A stretch of 25,734 bases of DNA from assembly GCF_032250955.1 (NCBI RefSeq), contig NZ_JAVVES010000042.1, positions 1 to 25,734 on the forward strand, given 5' to 3'. Positions 13,939-20,960 of this stretch are shown here, in pieces. Below the pieces are notes generated by a model. It was given only the letters and a program-made list of their open reading frames with translations, did no database searches and was not told where the DNA came from. The position numbers were made by a program, and so were the translations under genes. This DNA comes from Sulfuriflexus sp032250955. GTDB taxonomy: Bacteria > Pseudomonadota > Gammaproteobacteria > AKS1. How positions within the stretch are numbered: the first letter of the stretch is position 1; the number at the start of each line of letters is the position of its first letter.

Positions 13939-14277
13939 TTAACCGGTGCTCCATGCCCGCGGGCGTTTCATGCCGGCGACCTTGCATGCTTGCTGCATGT
14001 AGCCATAGGGGAATAGTGTATACAGGCGCTGTCTTGCCTCCTCACCATAACCGAGTTCATCGGCGATGAATTTGATCACAAAACGGGCATCAGCCGCGAT
14101 CTGGTGTTCAGTAAAATAGTCGCGCATAAACTGCATGACCTTTTTATGTTCATCAGTGAGTTCGATGTCTGCCTGGCGGGCCAGGGCTTCGGCAACTTCG
14201 ACATTCCACTCTTCCGGGTCGACAAGGTAACCCTGGTCGTCAGTATCAATTGTCTGGCCGTTAACATTAATCGACAT
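13939..14277 (-). CDS. TusE/DsrC-family sulfur-relay protein lacking the C-terminal cysteine
   Basis: A 112-residue protein with clear DsrC/TusE features: MSINVNG start, DDQGYLVDPEEWN, ELTDEHKKVMQFMRDYF and FPYGYMQQACKVAGM in the C-terminal arm. DsrC carries two redox cysteines in that arm, one about eleven residues from the end and one penultimate; TusE keeps the penultimate one. Here only the upstream one (C98) is present, and the chain ends RAWSTG where KPxGCV is expected. It therefore cannot work as a classical DsrC trisulfide carrier or TusE persulfide relay. ATG 14277 with AGAGGA seven bases upstream is preferred over an in-frame TTG at 14283. Last gene of an HPP-CBS-TusE-like minus-strand cluster (33-bp gap). 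Confidence 0.88.
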   Translation of the reverse strand: MSINVNGQTIDTDDQGYLVDPEEWNVEVAEALARQADIELTDEHKKVMQFMRDYFTEHQIAADARFVIKFIADELGYGEEARQRLYTLFPYGYMQQACKVAGMKRPRAWSTG

Positions 14278-14316
14278 AATCAATCCTCTCTGTCTGGATG
14301 AAGAGACTGCAAAAAA

Positions 14317-14940
14317 TCATTTACCTGACTGCTTGAATGTATTTCCCCGGACCCGGTCAAAAAATATTCTCATCAGATCAGTGTGCGTGAGAATACCGGT
14401 GACCCGGCGTTTATCATCACAAACGATGATGCGGTTTATGCGGTGCTTTTTCATCGCATCTATTGCATCATGAATAGATTGCTCCGCGCTGACGGTAACA
14501 ACGTTCGTTACCATTAAATCTGCAATGCGATTCTCCGGTTTCGGGAATTCGAGATTATGTACAAACAGGGCTTCAAGTGTATGCCACAGGTTATGTGTGG
14601 GGTGATGGCCGGGTACTCCCAGCACGCGGAGGAAATCAGCATCGGTAACAATGCCGATTAAACGTTCCTCTCCATCCACGACAGGCGCGCCACTGATGCG
14701 CTGGATGACAAATAAATGTGCAACTTCAGCCAGACTGGAATCGGCGCGTACCGTTATGACCGGGTGCGTCATGACGTCGGCGATGGAATGACCTTCCGCG
14801 GCACGTAAGCGGGCATATTTTTCAGCGCGCGCGTTTAATTCCACGAGGTCATCGACCATCACATCGATATAGGTATTCATCTCCCGAAGGGCATTAACAA
14901 AGTCCTCGGGTTGTAATTTATGTTCCGGATGTTTTGGCAT
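14317..14940 (-). CDS. CBS-domain pair protein
   Basis: A 207-residue protein with an N-terminal helical segment (about 8-45) and two CBS domains: IADVMTHPVITVRADSSLAE at about 53-110, and IADLMVTNVVTVSAEQSIHD at about 140-197. CBS pairs bind adenine nucleotides and regulate partner proteins. The N-terminal segment (ALREMNTYID, DLVELNARAEKYAR) resembles the C-terminal segment of the HPP protein encoded 21 bp upstream (ALTSMNRVID, DLKEIYALARSYSR). In other bacteria HPP and CBS regions occur in one chain, so this is probably the detached regulatory subunit of that membrane protein. Cytosolic; same operon as its neighbours. Confidence 0.88.
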   Translation of the reverse strand: MPKHPEHKLQPEDFVNALREMNTYIDVMVDDLVELNARAEKYARLRAAEGHSIADVMTHPVITVRADSSLAEVAHLFVIQRISGAPVVDGEERLIGIVTDADFLRVLGVPGHHPTHNLWHTLEALFVHNLEFPKPENRIADLMVTNVVTVSAEQSIHDAIDAMKKHRINRIIVCDDKRRVTGILTHTDLMRIFFDRVRGNTFKQSGK

Positions 14941-14961
14941 AGTGAATAAGGCCCTGGTCGT

Positions 14962-15927
14962 TCAGGTTTGTGTGGCGATTTTGTCGGTGGCTTCGATACG
15001 TAACCATGCATCTTTATTCTGCAACACCGGGCAGCTGGCCCAGCGTGAAAACTCTTCGCGGGTTTGTGTATCAGTGTGATAAAGGCTTTTGCCGCCGACA
15101 ACCTTATAGATGAGTTTGTCCCGCGTTGAGTTTGTCGGTGAGGCCATGTCAATGATCTGCCTGACTTGCCAGTCATCCTCGGCTTCATCATTAGTATAAT
15201 ATTGCCCGACTGTCAGTTGCATGGGATCGATACTGTCCGGGCGGGAATAACTTCTGGCCAGTGCGTAGATTTCCTTCAGGTCATGCCCGCTGATATCAAT
15301 GACGCGATTCATGGAGGTCAATGCGGATTCAAGGGCAGTATCGCTTACCGGATCGGCGCGCTTGTCCGGGTGGCTGGCCGCCCGGTTTTTGTTTTTATAC
15401 CAGTTAGCCAGCGAGGCCGGGTAACGACGCCATGGGAAGGCGAAGTTAAATACGACGGCAACCAGCAGCATGGCTACGGCACTGGCCATTATCGGCGTGA
15501 GCACATACTGATACCCGAGTGCGTGAATGCTTTCGCCACCGACCACGGCGCCCAGGGCTGTGGCGCCACCGGGTGGATGAATGCAGCGCAAATAGTGCAT
15601 ACCACCAATCGCCAGCGCGACAGCAGCCGAGGCCGCCAGCAGCGTGTCCGGTATCCACTGGACGCAGGCAACACCGATCACGGACGAGACGGCGTGCCCG
15701 CCGAGCACGGCCCATGGCTGGGACAAGGGGCCGTGCGGCACGGCAAACAGCAGCACGGCACTCGACCCCATAGAACCGGCTACCAGTACGACACCCGTTA
15801 TGTCGACAAATTGACTGCTGACCGCGACCACGGCAAGCATACCGGCCATGCCCCCGGCAGTGGATACCCACTTTTCCAGGTGATCGGTTTTATTCCTTTC
15901 AAGGCCGAACAGGGTGGCTAGCTTCAT
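14962..15927 (-). CDS. HPP-family integral membrane protein
   Basis: A 321-residue protein. Residues 20-170 form the HPP membrane domain with about four to five helices. Signature segments are GSMGSSAVLLFAVPHGPLSQ, GGHAVSSVIGV and the naming motif IHPPGGATALGAV. A soluble C-terminal part follows (about 180-321), with a linker (ALTSMNRVIDISGHDLKEIY) resembling the N-terminus of the adjacent CBS protein and then a region I do not recognise (YKVVGGKSLYHTDTQTREEF). HPP proteins have been linked to nitrite or other anion transport in plants and cyanobacteria; the bacterial substrate is open. First gene of the minus-strand cluster, divergent from the LysR gene at 16044, which makes that regulator a candidate controller. 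Confidence 0.88.
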   Translation of the reverse strand: MKLATLFGLERNKTDHLEKWVSTAGGMAGMLAVVAVSSQFVDITGVVLVAGSMGSSAVLLFAVPHGPLSQPWAVLGGHAVSSVIGVACVQWIPDTLLAASAAVALAIGGMHYLRCIHPPGGATALGAVVGGESIHALGYQYVLTPIMASAVAMLLVAVVFNFAFPWRRYPASLANWYKNKNRAASHPDKRADPVSDTALESALTSMNRVIDISGHDLKEIYALARSYSRPDSIDPMQLTVGQYYTNDEAEDDWQVRQIIDMASPTNSTRDKLIYKVVGGKSLYHTDTQTREEFSRWASCPVLQNKDAWLRIEATDKIATQT

Positions 15928-16009
15928 TGTCCTTCTATTTTCCAGTGTTAATGTTTTCAGGGGTACTCACTATATAAGCCTTCCTTAATAAAAGACAAAC
16001 GGAATATAT

Positions 16010-16041
16010 TTGACTTTAATATCGGAAATGACGATATTAAA
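16010..16041 (+). promoter_or_regulatory. Perfect 10-bp inverted repeat overlapping a promoter before the LysR gene
   Basis: TTTAATATCG (16015-16024) and CGATATTAAA (16032-16041) are exact inverted repeats around a 7-base centre, and contain a T-N11-A core as LysR boxes do. A plausible promoter overlaps it: TTGACT (16010-16015), a 17-bp spacer and GATATT (16033-16038). The repeat ends two bases before the ATG at 16044, so bound protein would block transcription, which points to autoregulation. Confidence 0.6.
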
Positions 16042-16043
16042 TT

Positions 16044-16886
16044 ATGGACATTGAGCAAATACGCACTTTTCTGGCGGTGGCGGCGAACGGCAGTTTTGTC
16101 GAAGCCGCCAACCGCCTGCACGTCACACAATCGACGGTGAGCGCCCGCATCCAGAACCTGGAGGCCTATCTGGGTACAAAATTGTTTGTGCGCAACCGGG
16201 GCGGGGCGAGCCTGACGACCACCGGGCAACGTTTTCTGCGCCATGCCAAATCTCTCATCCTGACCCTGGAGCAGGCCCGCCATGAGGTTGGTCTGCCGAG
16301 TCGCTTTCGGGCCACTATTACCGTGGGTGCCCGTATCGCCCTGTGGGAAGAGTTTCTGCCGCAATGGGTGGGACACATGCGGCAGACCGCGCCGGACGTA
16401 TCTATCCGCAGTGATATCGGCTTTGAGGAAGACCTGATGCGCCGCCTTATCGAGGGCACGGTTGATATCGGCCTGATGTATACACCGCAACACAGCCCCG
16501 GGCTCCAGGTGGAGCACATCTTTGACGAGACCCTGGTCTTGTTGACCACCGATCCCGACAAGCCCTGGCCTGACCAGGATTATATCTATGTGGACTGGGG
16601 GCCGGCATTCTACGCGCAGCATAACAGCAGCTATCCGGATATGGAGCGCCCGGCGCAGGTGGTTAATATTGGCTGGTTGGGCATTCAGTTAATGATGAGC
16701 AACGGGGGTTCCTGCTTTATGCCGATTCGTATGGGCCGACCATTGCTTGACCAGGGTCTGTTGTTCCGGGTGCCGGCAAGCCCGGAGTTTACCTTGCCCG
16801 CCTATATGGTTTTTCATAGCGAACATGATTCGGCCGTCATTGATCAGGCCCTGGCCGGATTACGTCAATTCGCGGCGGCGGTGTAA
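16044..16886 (+). CDS. LysR-family transcriptional regulator
   Basis: A 280-residue LysR-type regulator: N-terminal winged helix-turn-helix (MDIEQIRTFLAVAANGSFVE, AANRLHVTQSTVSARIQNLE) at residues 1-60, and a periplasmic-binding-like effector domain from about 90. The recognition region resembles the HdfR branch. The start is unusual: there is no Shine-Dalgarno sequence, and a perfect inverted repeat lies directly upstream, with a -10 element so close that the transcript may begin at or next to the ATG. The gene diverges from the HPP-CBS-TusE-like cluster, the usual layout for a LysR regulator and its target. The effector is unknown. Confidence 0.88.
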   Translation: MDIEQIRTFLAVAANGSFVEAANRLHVTQSTVSARIQNLEAYLGTKLFVRNRGGASLTTTGQRFLRHAKSLILTLEQARHEVGLPSRFRATITVGARIALWEEFLPQWVGHMRQTAPDVSIRSDIGFEEDLMRRLIEGTVDIGLMYTPQHSPGLQVEHIFDETLVLLTTDPDKPWPDQDYIYVDWGPAFYAQHNSSYPDMERPAQVVNIGWLGIQLMMSNGGSCFMPIRMGRPLLDQGLLFRVPASPEFTLPAYMVFHSEHDSAVIDQALAGLRQFAAAV

Positions 16887-17006
16887 CTTAAATATCCCGC
16901 TGTATTTTCACGCCGCATCGCCTGGCACAGCTAAAGATATCCCGGTTGTTCCCGATACCCTTATTAATGATATAAGAACTTACCAGGTTGTAGAGGGTGC
17001 AAGTGG

Positions 17007-17585
17007 ATGTACATCAGGGAAGCGCCTGCATCGTTTCGTGATCCGGGCTACAAAGAGGTCATCAAGCGCTTCGTTGAGGCGGCGGGCCAGCCTGTCGAGC
17101 GTCCCTGCGAGTCCTGTAGCCGACCGCAGGGCAGCGGCGAATACTGTTCGCGGCCTTGTGCGCATGCCGCTCAGGCATTGTCTTCAGAGCCGCAACGTTA
17201 TCCCATTGAGCCTAATGTTTTGCCACTGGTCTTTTCTTTCGCGCGCCTGCATTACCTGCAACCATGCTGGTCATGTGAGGGGCATAATGATGGCAGGGGT
17301 CAATTATGGAAGTTACCCCAGGTCTGGTTTTATACCTGCTCATCCTGTTATGCCCACCTGGTCGGCAAGTTCCTGTGGGAGATGAAGACCTCGAAGCTGT
17401 TAAGTTACGAGTGGCGGGTCAATTTATGCGCCTTTGGCGATCCGGGTTGCGCCACCTATATTATTGAACCGGCCAGGTTGCCTGATGATGCCGAACTTCG
17501 AAAACTGCAACTGGACCTGGAGGTCATGGGTCGCTGTTGTGAGGCCGGGATAACGGCCGTGGCCTATCGATTATTGCTGGAATGA
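17007..17585 (+). CDS. Cysteine-rich protein of unknown function with probable zinc knuckles
   Basis: A 192-residue protein I do not recognise. It contains twelve cysteines, mostly in pairs: C34-x2-C37 with C47 and C51, C87-x2-C90 with C111-x2-C114 (a zinc-ribbon-like pattern, C-x2-C-x20-C-x2-C), then C141, C148 and C177-C178. No signal peptide or membrane helix is seen, so it is probably cytosolic. GAGGG lies about ten bases before ATG 17007. It lies 120 bp after the LysR gene in the same direction and converges on oxyR. The pattern would suit a zinc-binding or redox-sensing protein; no enzyme motif is visible. Codon use looks like that of the neighbours, which supports real coding. Confidence 0.7.
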   Translation: MYIREAPASFRDPGYKEVIKRFVEAAGQPVERPCESCSRPQGSGEYCSRPCAHAAQALSSEPQRYPIEPNVLPLVFSFARLHYLQPCWSCEGHNDGRGQLWKLPQVWFYTCSSCYAHLVGKFLWEMKTSKLLSYEWRVNLCAFGDPGCATYIIEPARLPDDAELRKLQLDLEVMGRCCEAGITAVAYRLLLE

Positions 17586-17632
17586 ATGTTATAAAAAAGC
17601 CGCAGCCAATTCATCCTAAACCCGACAGGCTC

Positions 17633-18577
17633 CTAGGCGGGTTGTGGTGGCGTTGCCGTGCCGTGAACAGGTGTGACGGTATTCGGCAAGTGAGCCCATA
17701 TCACTTCGGCCAGGGCCTCGAGGGCCTGGCGGCGCGGGTAGCTGTGGCGAAAGACGATAGAAACCCGGCGGCTGGCGCCGGCAAAATCGAGTTTGCGGGC
17801 GACGATGCCACTGCCGCTCGTCCACGAGCCGCCTATCGCGAGCGCCGGCACCAGCGTCGAACCAAACCCGGCACCGACCAGTTGCAACAGGGTTTCCAGA
17901 CTGGCTGCACGCAGGTCAGCCATCTCTCCCTGGTCCTTGCGCGCCTTGAGGTTGCAGAGGTCCATCGTCTGTTGGGCAAGACAGTGGCCTTCTGACAACA
18001 GCAACAACTCCGTGTTATCCAGATCCTCACGGCTGATCTCATCCTGGTTATAGAACGGGTGCTCGCGTGGGTAGGCGAGCCAGAAGGGTTCATCAAACAA
18101 GGCAATGCTTTCCAGGTCGTGATCCTCCACGGGTGTGGCGAGCAGGGCCGCGTCGATCTCGTGGTGATGCAGTCGAGCGAGCAGGGTGTCGGTCATCTCT
18201 TCTGACAAGACCAGCCGCAACTGCGGGTGCTGTGTTTTTAACGGGCGGAGGATTAACGGCATCAGGTAAGGACTCAGGGTGGGAATCGCACCAATGCGCA
18301 AGGGACCGGCGAGAGGGTCCTGCTGCGCCCGGGCCAGCTGCTGAATGACATCCGCCTGCTCGATGATCAGACGGGCATGTTCCAGGATCGTATGGCCGAC
18401 AGGGGTAATCTCAACGGAACGATTGCTGCGCTCGAAGATGGCCACGCCGAGTTCTTCTTCAAGTTTTTTGATTTGCCCGCTCAGGGTCGGTTGGCTGACA
18501 AAGCAGCGCGCCGCCGCCTTGCCAAAGTGCCGGGTTTCGGCGACGGCGATGATGTACTGGAGGTCGCGCAGGTTCAT
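17633..18577 (-). CDS. oxyR: OxyR, hydrogen-peroxide-sensing LysR regulator
   Basis: A 314-residue LysR-family activator of the peroxide response. The N-terminal helix-turn-helix (MNLRDLQYIIAVAETRHFGK, then CFVSQPTLSGQIKKLEEELG) precedes an effector domain with the redox cysteine pair in LSEGHC-LAQQTMDL-C. The C-x8-C spacing equals that of C199 and C208 of E. coli OxyR, which form the activating disulfide. MNLRDLQY is the usual OxyR start; an ATG at 18583 and a GTG at 18589 are also in frame. It lies 111 bp downstream of motB in the same direction, and no katG/ahpC-type target is next to it. Identification is strong from the cysteine motif. Confidence 0.94.
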   Translation of the reverse strand: MNLRDLQYIIAVAETRHFGKAAARCFVSQPTLSGQIKKLEEELGVAIFERSNRSVEITPVGHTILEHARLIIEQADVIQQLARAQQDPLAGPLRIGAIPTLSPYLMPLILRPLKTQHPQLRLVLSEEMTDTLLARLHHHEIDAALLATPVEDHDLESIALFDEPFWLAYPREHPFYNQDEISREDLDNTELLLLSEGHCLAQQTMDLCNLKARKDQGEMADLRAASLETLLQLVGAGFGSTLVPALAIGGSWTSGSGIVARKLDFAGASRRVSIVFRHSYPRRQALEALAEVIWAHLPNTVTPVHGTATPPQPA

Positions 18578-18688
18578 GGCCATGTCCACTCATCAGCAAC
18601 GGTTAGTAATAGGCAAAATCAATGGTATCAGCAGAAAAGGACGATATCACTAATCAACGTGGCGGTTAGCCGGCCGTGCTGACAAGGG

Positions 18689-19891
18689 TTAACGGCCCTT
18701 GGGCAACTGGCCCGGATCGATGATCGGCGGTAACTGGATCCGCGGTGGAGGTGGCGCTACGGGTTTCGGCACGGGCTTGTCTGCCTCCGCCTGGGGTGCG
18801 TTCAGGCTTTGTAAGTCACGCAGGGCAGTGTTCAGATCATTACTCGCCTCGCTGGTGGATATCGGGGTGGTTTGTTGTTCTGTCTCCGGGCCGCTCTCCA
18901 GCATGGATGGGCGGTTGATTTCCCCCGGTGTACCATCGTCATCCTCGAACGGCAGCTCCTCCACGCTTTCGGGCAGGCTGTTCAGATCCCCGCCTTCACC
19001 TTCGGTCATCGCCTGCTCAGTGCGCTTGTTCATGACGATGATACTGATGCGGCGGTTCACGGCACTTTCCGGTTTTGCCTTGTCAAACAGGGTGGAGGAG
19101 GCAAGACCGATGACACGGCCAAGCTTGTCTTCTGCCAGCCCACCCTCGATGAGGGTGCGGCGCGCGGCATTGGCGCGGTCGGAAGAGAGTTCCCAGTTGC
19201 TGTAGTCTTCACGAGCGCTAAACGGTATCGCATCGGTATGCCCGCTGATACTGATGCGGTTCGGTACACTGTTAATAAAGCCGGCGATCTCATGCAGGAT
19301 ATTGACCATGTGCTCCTTGAGGCTGGCCTTGCCGCTGCCAAACATGGAGCGGTTTTCCTTGTCCAGGATCTGGATACGCAGGCCTTCCGGGGTGATATCG
19401 AGTTTCAGCTGATCCTTGAACGGTTCCAGGGCCTGGCTATCATTGATGGCCTTTTTCAGTTCCTGCATGAGGCTGTCGAGCTTCTGCTTCTCGATGCGTT
19501 CGGCATTCTCCTGGGCCTGTCGTTCATCGATACTGGTCTGGCTGGCGTCACCGGGGACTTCCTGCTGTTGCTGGTTTATCTTCTCGCCGTCGCCCTTGGT
19601 TATATTTTGTGAGCCACCGAGATCGATCATACTGGTGCTGGCGCCACCGGGGCCATTCATGCCGGGCGCGGGCACGGTCGCGACGCCTTCAGTGAGACTG
19701 ACATTTTCAAAGAACTCGGAAACCCCGGCCAGCTTCTCCTGCGGTACGGAACCGAGCAACCACAGCAGCATGAAGAAGGCCATCATCGCGGTGGCGAAGT
19801 CAGCAAAGGCCACCTTCCATGAGCCACCATGATGACCATGGCCGCCCTTCTTGATGCGCTTGATGATGATCGGTTGTTTTTTATCTTCCAT
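18689..19891 (-). CDS. motB: MotB, flagellar stator protein
   Basis: A 400-residue inner-membrane stator subunit that anchors MotA to peptidoglycan. A basic, histidine- and glycine-rich N-terminus precedes a single helix with the essential proton-carrying D31 (FADFATAMMAFFMLLWLLGS). The plug/linker region is next, and an OmpA-like peptidoglycan-binding domain covers about 190-290 (ISISGHTDAIPF, LSSDRANAARRTLIEGG, NRRISIIVMNK). The C-terminal 100 residues are acidic and then proline-rich (PKPVAPPPPRIQLPPIIDPG), making the protein longer than the roughly 300 residues of E. coli MotB. It starts 15 bp after motA stops and is co-transcribed with it. Confidence 0.95.
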   Translation of the reverse strand: MEDKKQPIIIKRIKKGGHGHHGGSWKVAFADFATAMMAFFMLLWLLGSVPQEKLAGVSEFFENVSLTEGVATVPAPGMNGPGGASTSMIDLGGSQNITKGDGEKINQQQQEVPGDASQTSIDERQAQENAERIEKQKLDSLMQELKKAINDSQALEPFKDQLKLDITPEGLRIQILDKENRSMFGSGKASLKEHMVNILHEIAGFINSVPNRISISGHTDAIPFSAREDYSNWELSSDRANAARRTLIEGGLAEDKLGRVIGLASSTLFDKAKPESAVNRRISIIVMNKRTEQAMTEGEGGDLNSLPESVEELPFEDDDGTPGEINRPSMLESGPETEQQTTPISTSEASNDLNTALRDLQSLNAPQAEADKPVPKPVAPPPPRIQLPPIIDPGQLPKGR

Positions 19892-19906
19892 TGCCAGGCG
19901 GCCGGA

Positions 19907-20767
19907 TTAAGCGGTCTTGTTGTCCTTGAGGAATGATTCGAGCTCGGAGAAACCGGGACGCTCTGTGCTAAACAGGCTCTTGCGGCCAAACTCGACAGCG
20001 ATTTGCGGACTGTAGCCATTCAGGGTCGCCAACAGGCAAACCTTGATGCATTGCAGGTACTTGGCCTCGTCGGCCACCTGGTGTTCCAGTGCCGTGGCCG
20101 CCGGGCCAACAAAACCATAGGCGAGCAAAATACCCAGGAAGGTCCCGACCAGTGCGGCGGCCACGTGGGCACCGATAACATCCGGTGGTTGATCGAGTGA
20201 ACCCATGGTGATCACAATCCCCAGCACCGCAGCCACAATACCGAAGCCGGGCAGGGCATCAGAGACCCGGGTAATGGCCTGCGCGGGTTGTTCGGCTTCA
20301 TGGTGATGGGTCTCGAGTTCCACATCCATAAGGTTTTCCAGTTCAAACGGGTTCATGTTGCCGCCAACGATGATACGCAGGTAGTCACAAATAAAGTCCA
20401 TGGCGTGGTGGTCTTTGAGGATCTGCGGATACTTGCCGAACAGGCTGCTGGCAGCGGGATCTTCAATGTGTTCTTCGACCGACATCATGCCTTCCTTGCG
20501 GGCCTTGGCAAAGATGTCATACATCAGGCCGAGCAACTGCAGGTAATCTTTTTTACCGTATCTTGAACCCTTGAGCAGGCCGAGCATGCCGCTAAAAGCG
20601 CCTTTGATGACCTTGCCGGGGTTTGAGATGACGAACGCGCCAAAGGCCGCGCCACAGATAATCAGTACCTCGTAGGGTTGCCAGAGGGTGGCGAGGTTAC
20701 CGTGCGAAAGCACAAAACCGCCTGCAACACAGGCGAGTACGATAATCGCCCCAATAATAGCTAGCAT
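19907..20767 (-). CDS. motA: MotA, flagellar stator channel protein
   Basis: A 286-residue inner-membrane protein with four helices (about 2-20, 34-50, 170-192, 200-222). With MotB it forms the proton-driven stator. Visible hallmarks are the cytoplasmic loop with the charged rotor-contact region (KARKEGMMSVEEHIEDP), the conserved prolines of the third and fourth helices (DALPGFGIVAAVLGIVITMG and FVGPAATALE) and the usual length. CAGGAG precedes the ATG, and a sigma-28-type promoter lies about 40 bp upstream (20834-20808), which places motAB in the late flagellar class. Divergent from the HDOD-GAF gene. Confidence 0.96.
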   Translation of the reverse strand: MLAIIGAIIVLACVAGGFVLSHGNLATLWQPYEVLIICGAAFGAFVISNPGKVIKGAFSGMLGLLKGSRYGKKDYLQLLGLMYDIFAKARKEGMMSVEEHIEDPAASSLFGKYPQILKDHHAMDFICDYLRIIVGGNMNPFELENLMDVELETHHHEAEQPAQAITRVSDALPGFGIVAAVLGIVITMGSLDQPPDVIGAHVAAALVGTFLGILLAYGFVGPAATALEHQVADEAKYLQCIKVCLLATLNGYSPQIAVEFGRKSLFSTERPGFSELESFLKDNKTA

Positions 20768-20807
20768 GTGTACTCCTGAAGATGAATATTGTTCGGCTTC
20801 GCAGCTG

Positions 20808-20834
20808 CTATCGGCAGGCGGGGGGCTATCTTTA
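20808..20834 (-). promoter_or_regulatory. Sigma-28 (FliA) promoter for motAB
   Basis: The minus strand reads TAAAGATA-N11-GCCGATAG. Against the FliA consensus TAAAGTTT-N11-GCCGATAA this matches 6/8 and 7/8 with exact spacing. It points into motA, about 40 bp from the start codon, as expected for a stator operon. Confidence 0.85.
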
Positions 20835-20892
20835 GTTTATTGAGTGAATCTTCTCTGCATGGCTGCAAAGCAGGTAAGCACGCTGGTAACGC

Positions 20893-20919
20893 TAAAGTTT
20901 GCAGCATATTGGCCGAGAA
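20893..20919 (+). promoter_or_regulatory. Sigma-28 (FliA) promoter for the HDOD-GAF gene
   Basis: The plus strand reads TAAAGTTT (20893-20900), exactly 11 bases, then GCCGAGAA (20912-20919): 8/8 and 7/8 to the FliA consensus. It lies about 40 bp before the HDOD gene and back to back with the motAB promoter, 58 bp apart, so the HDOD gene is probably part of the late flagellar regulon. Confidence 0.85.
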
Positions 20920-20960
20920 ACCTATGTGTAACAGGAATTCCATAGAATGACTGATGGTTT

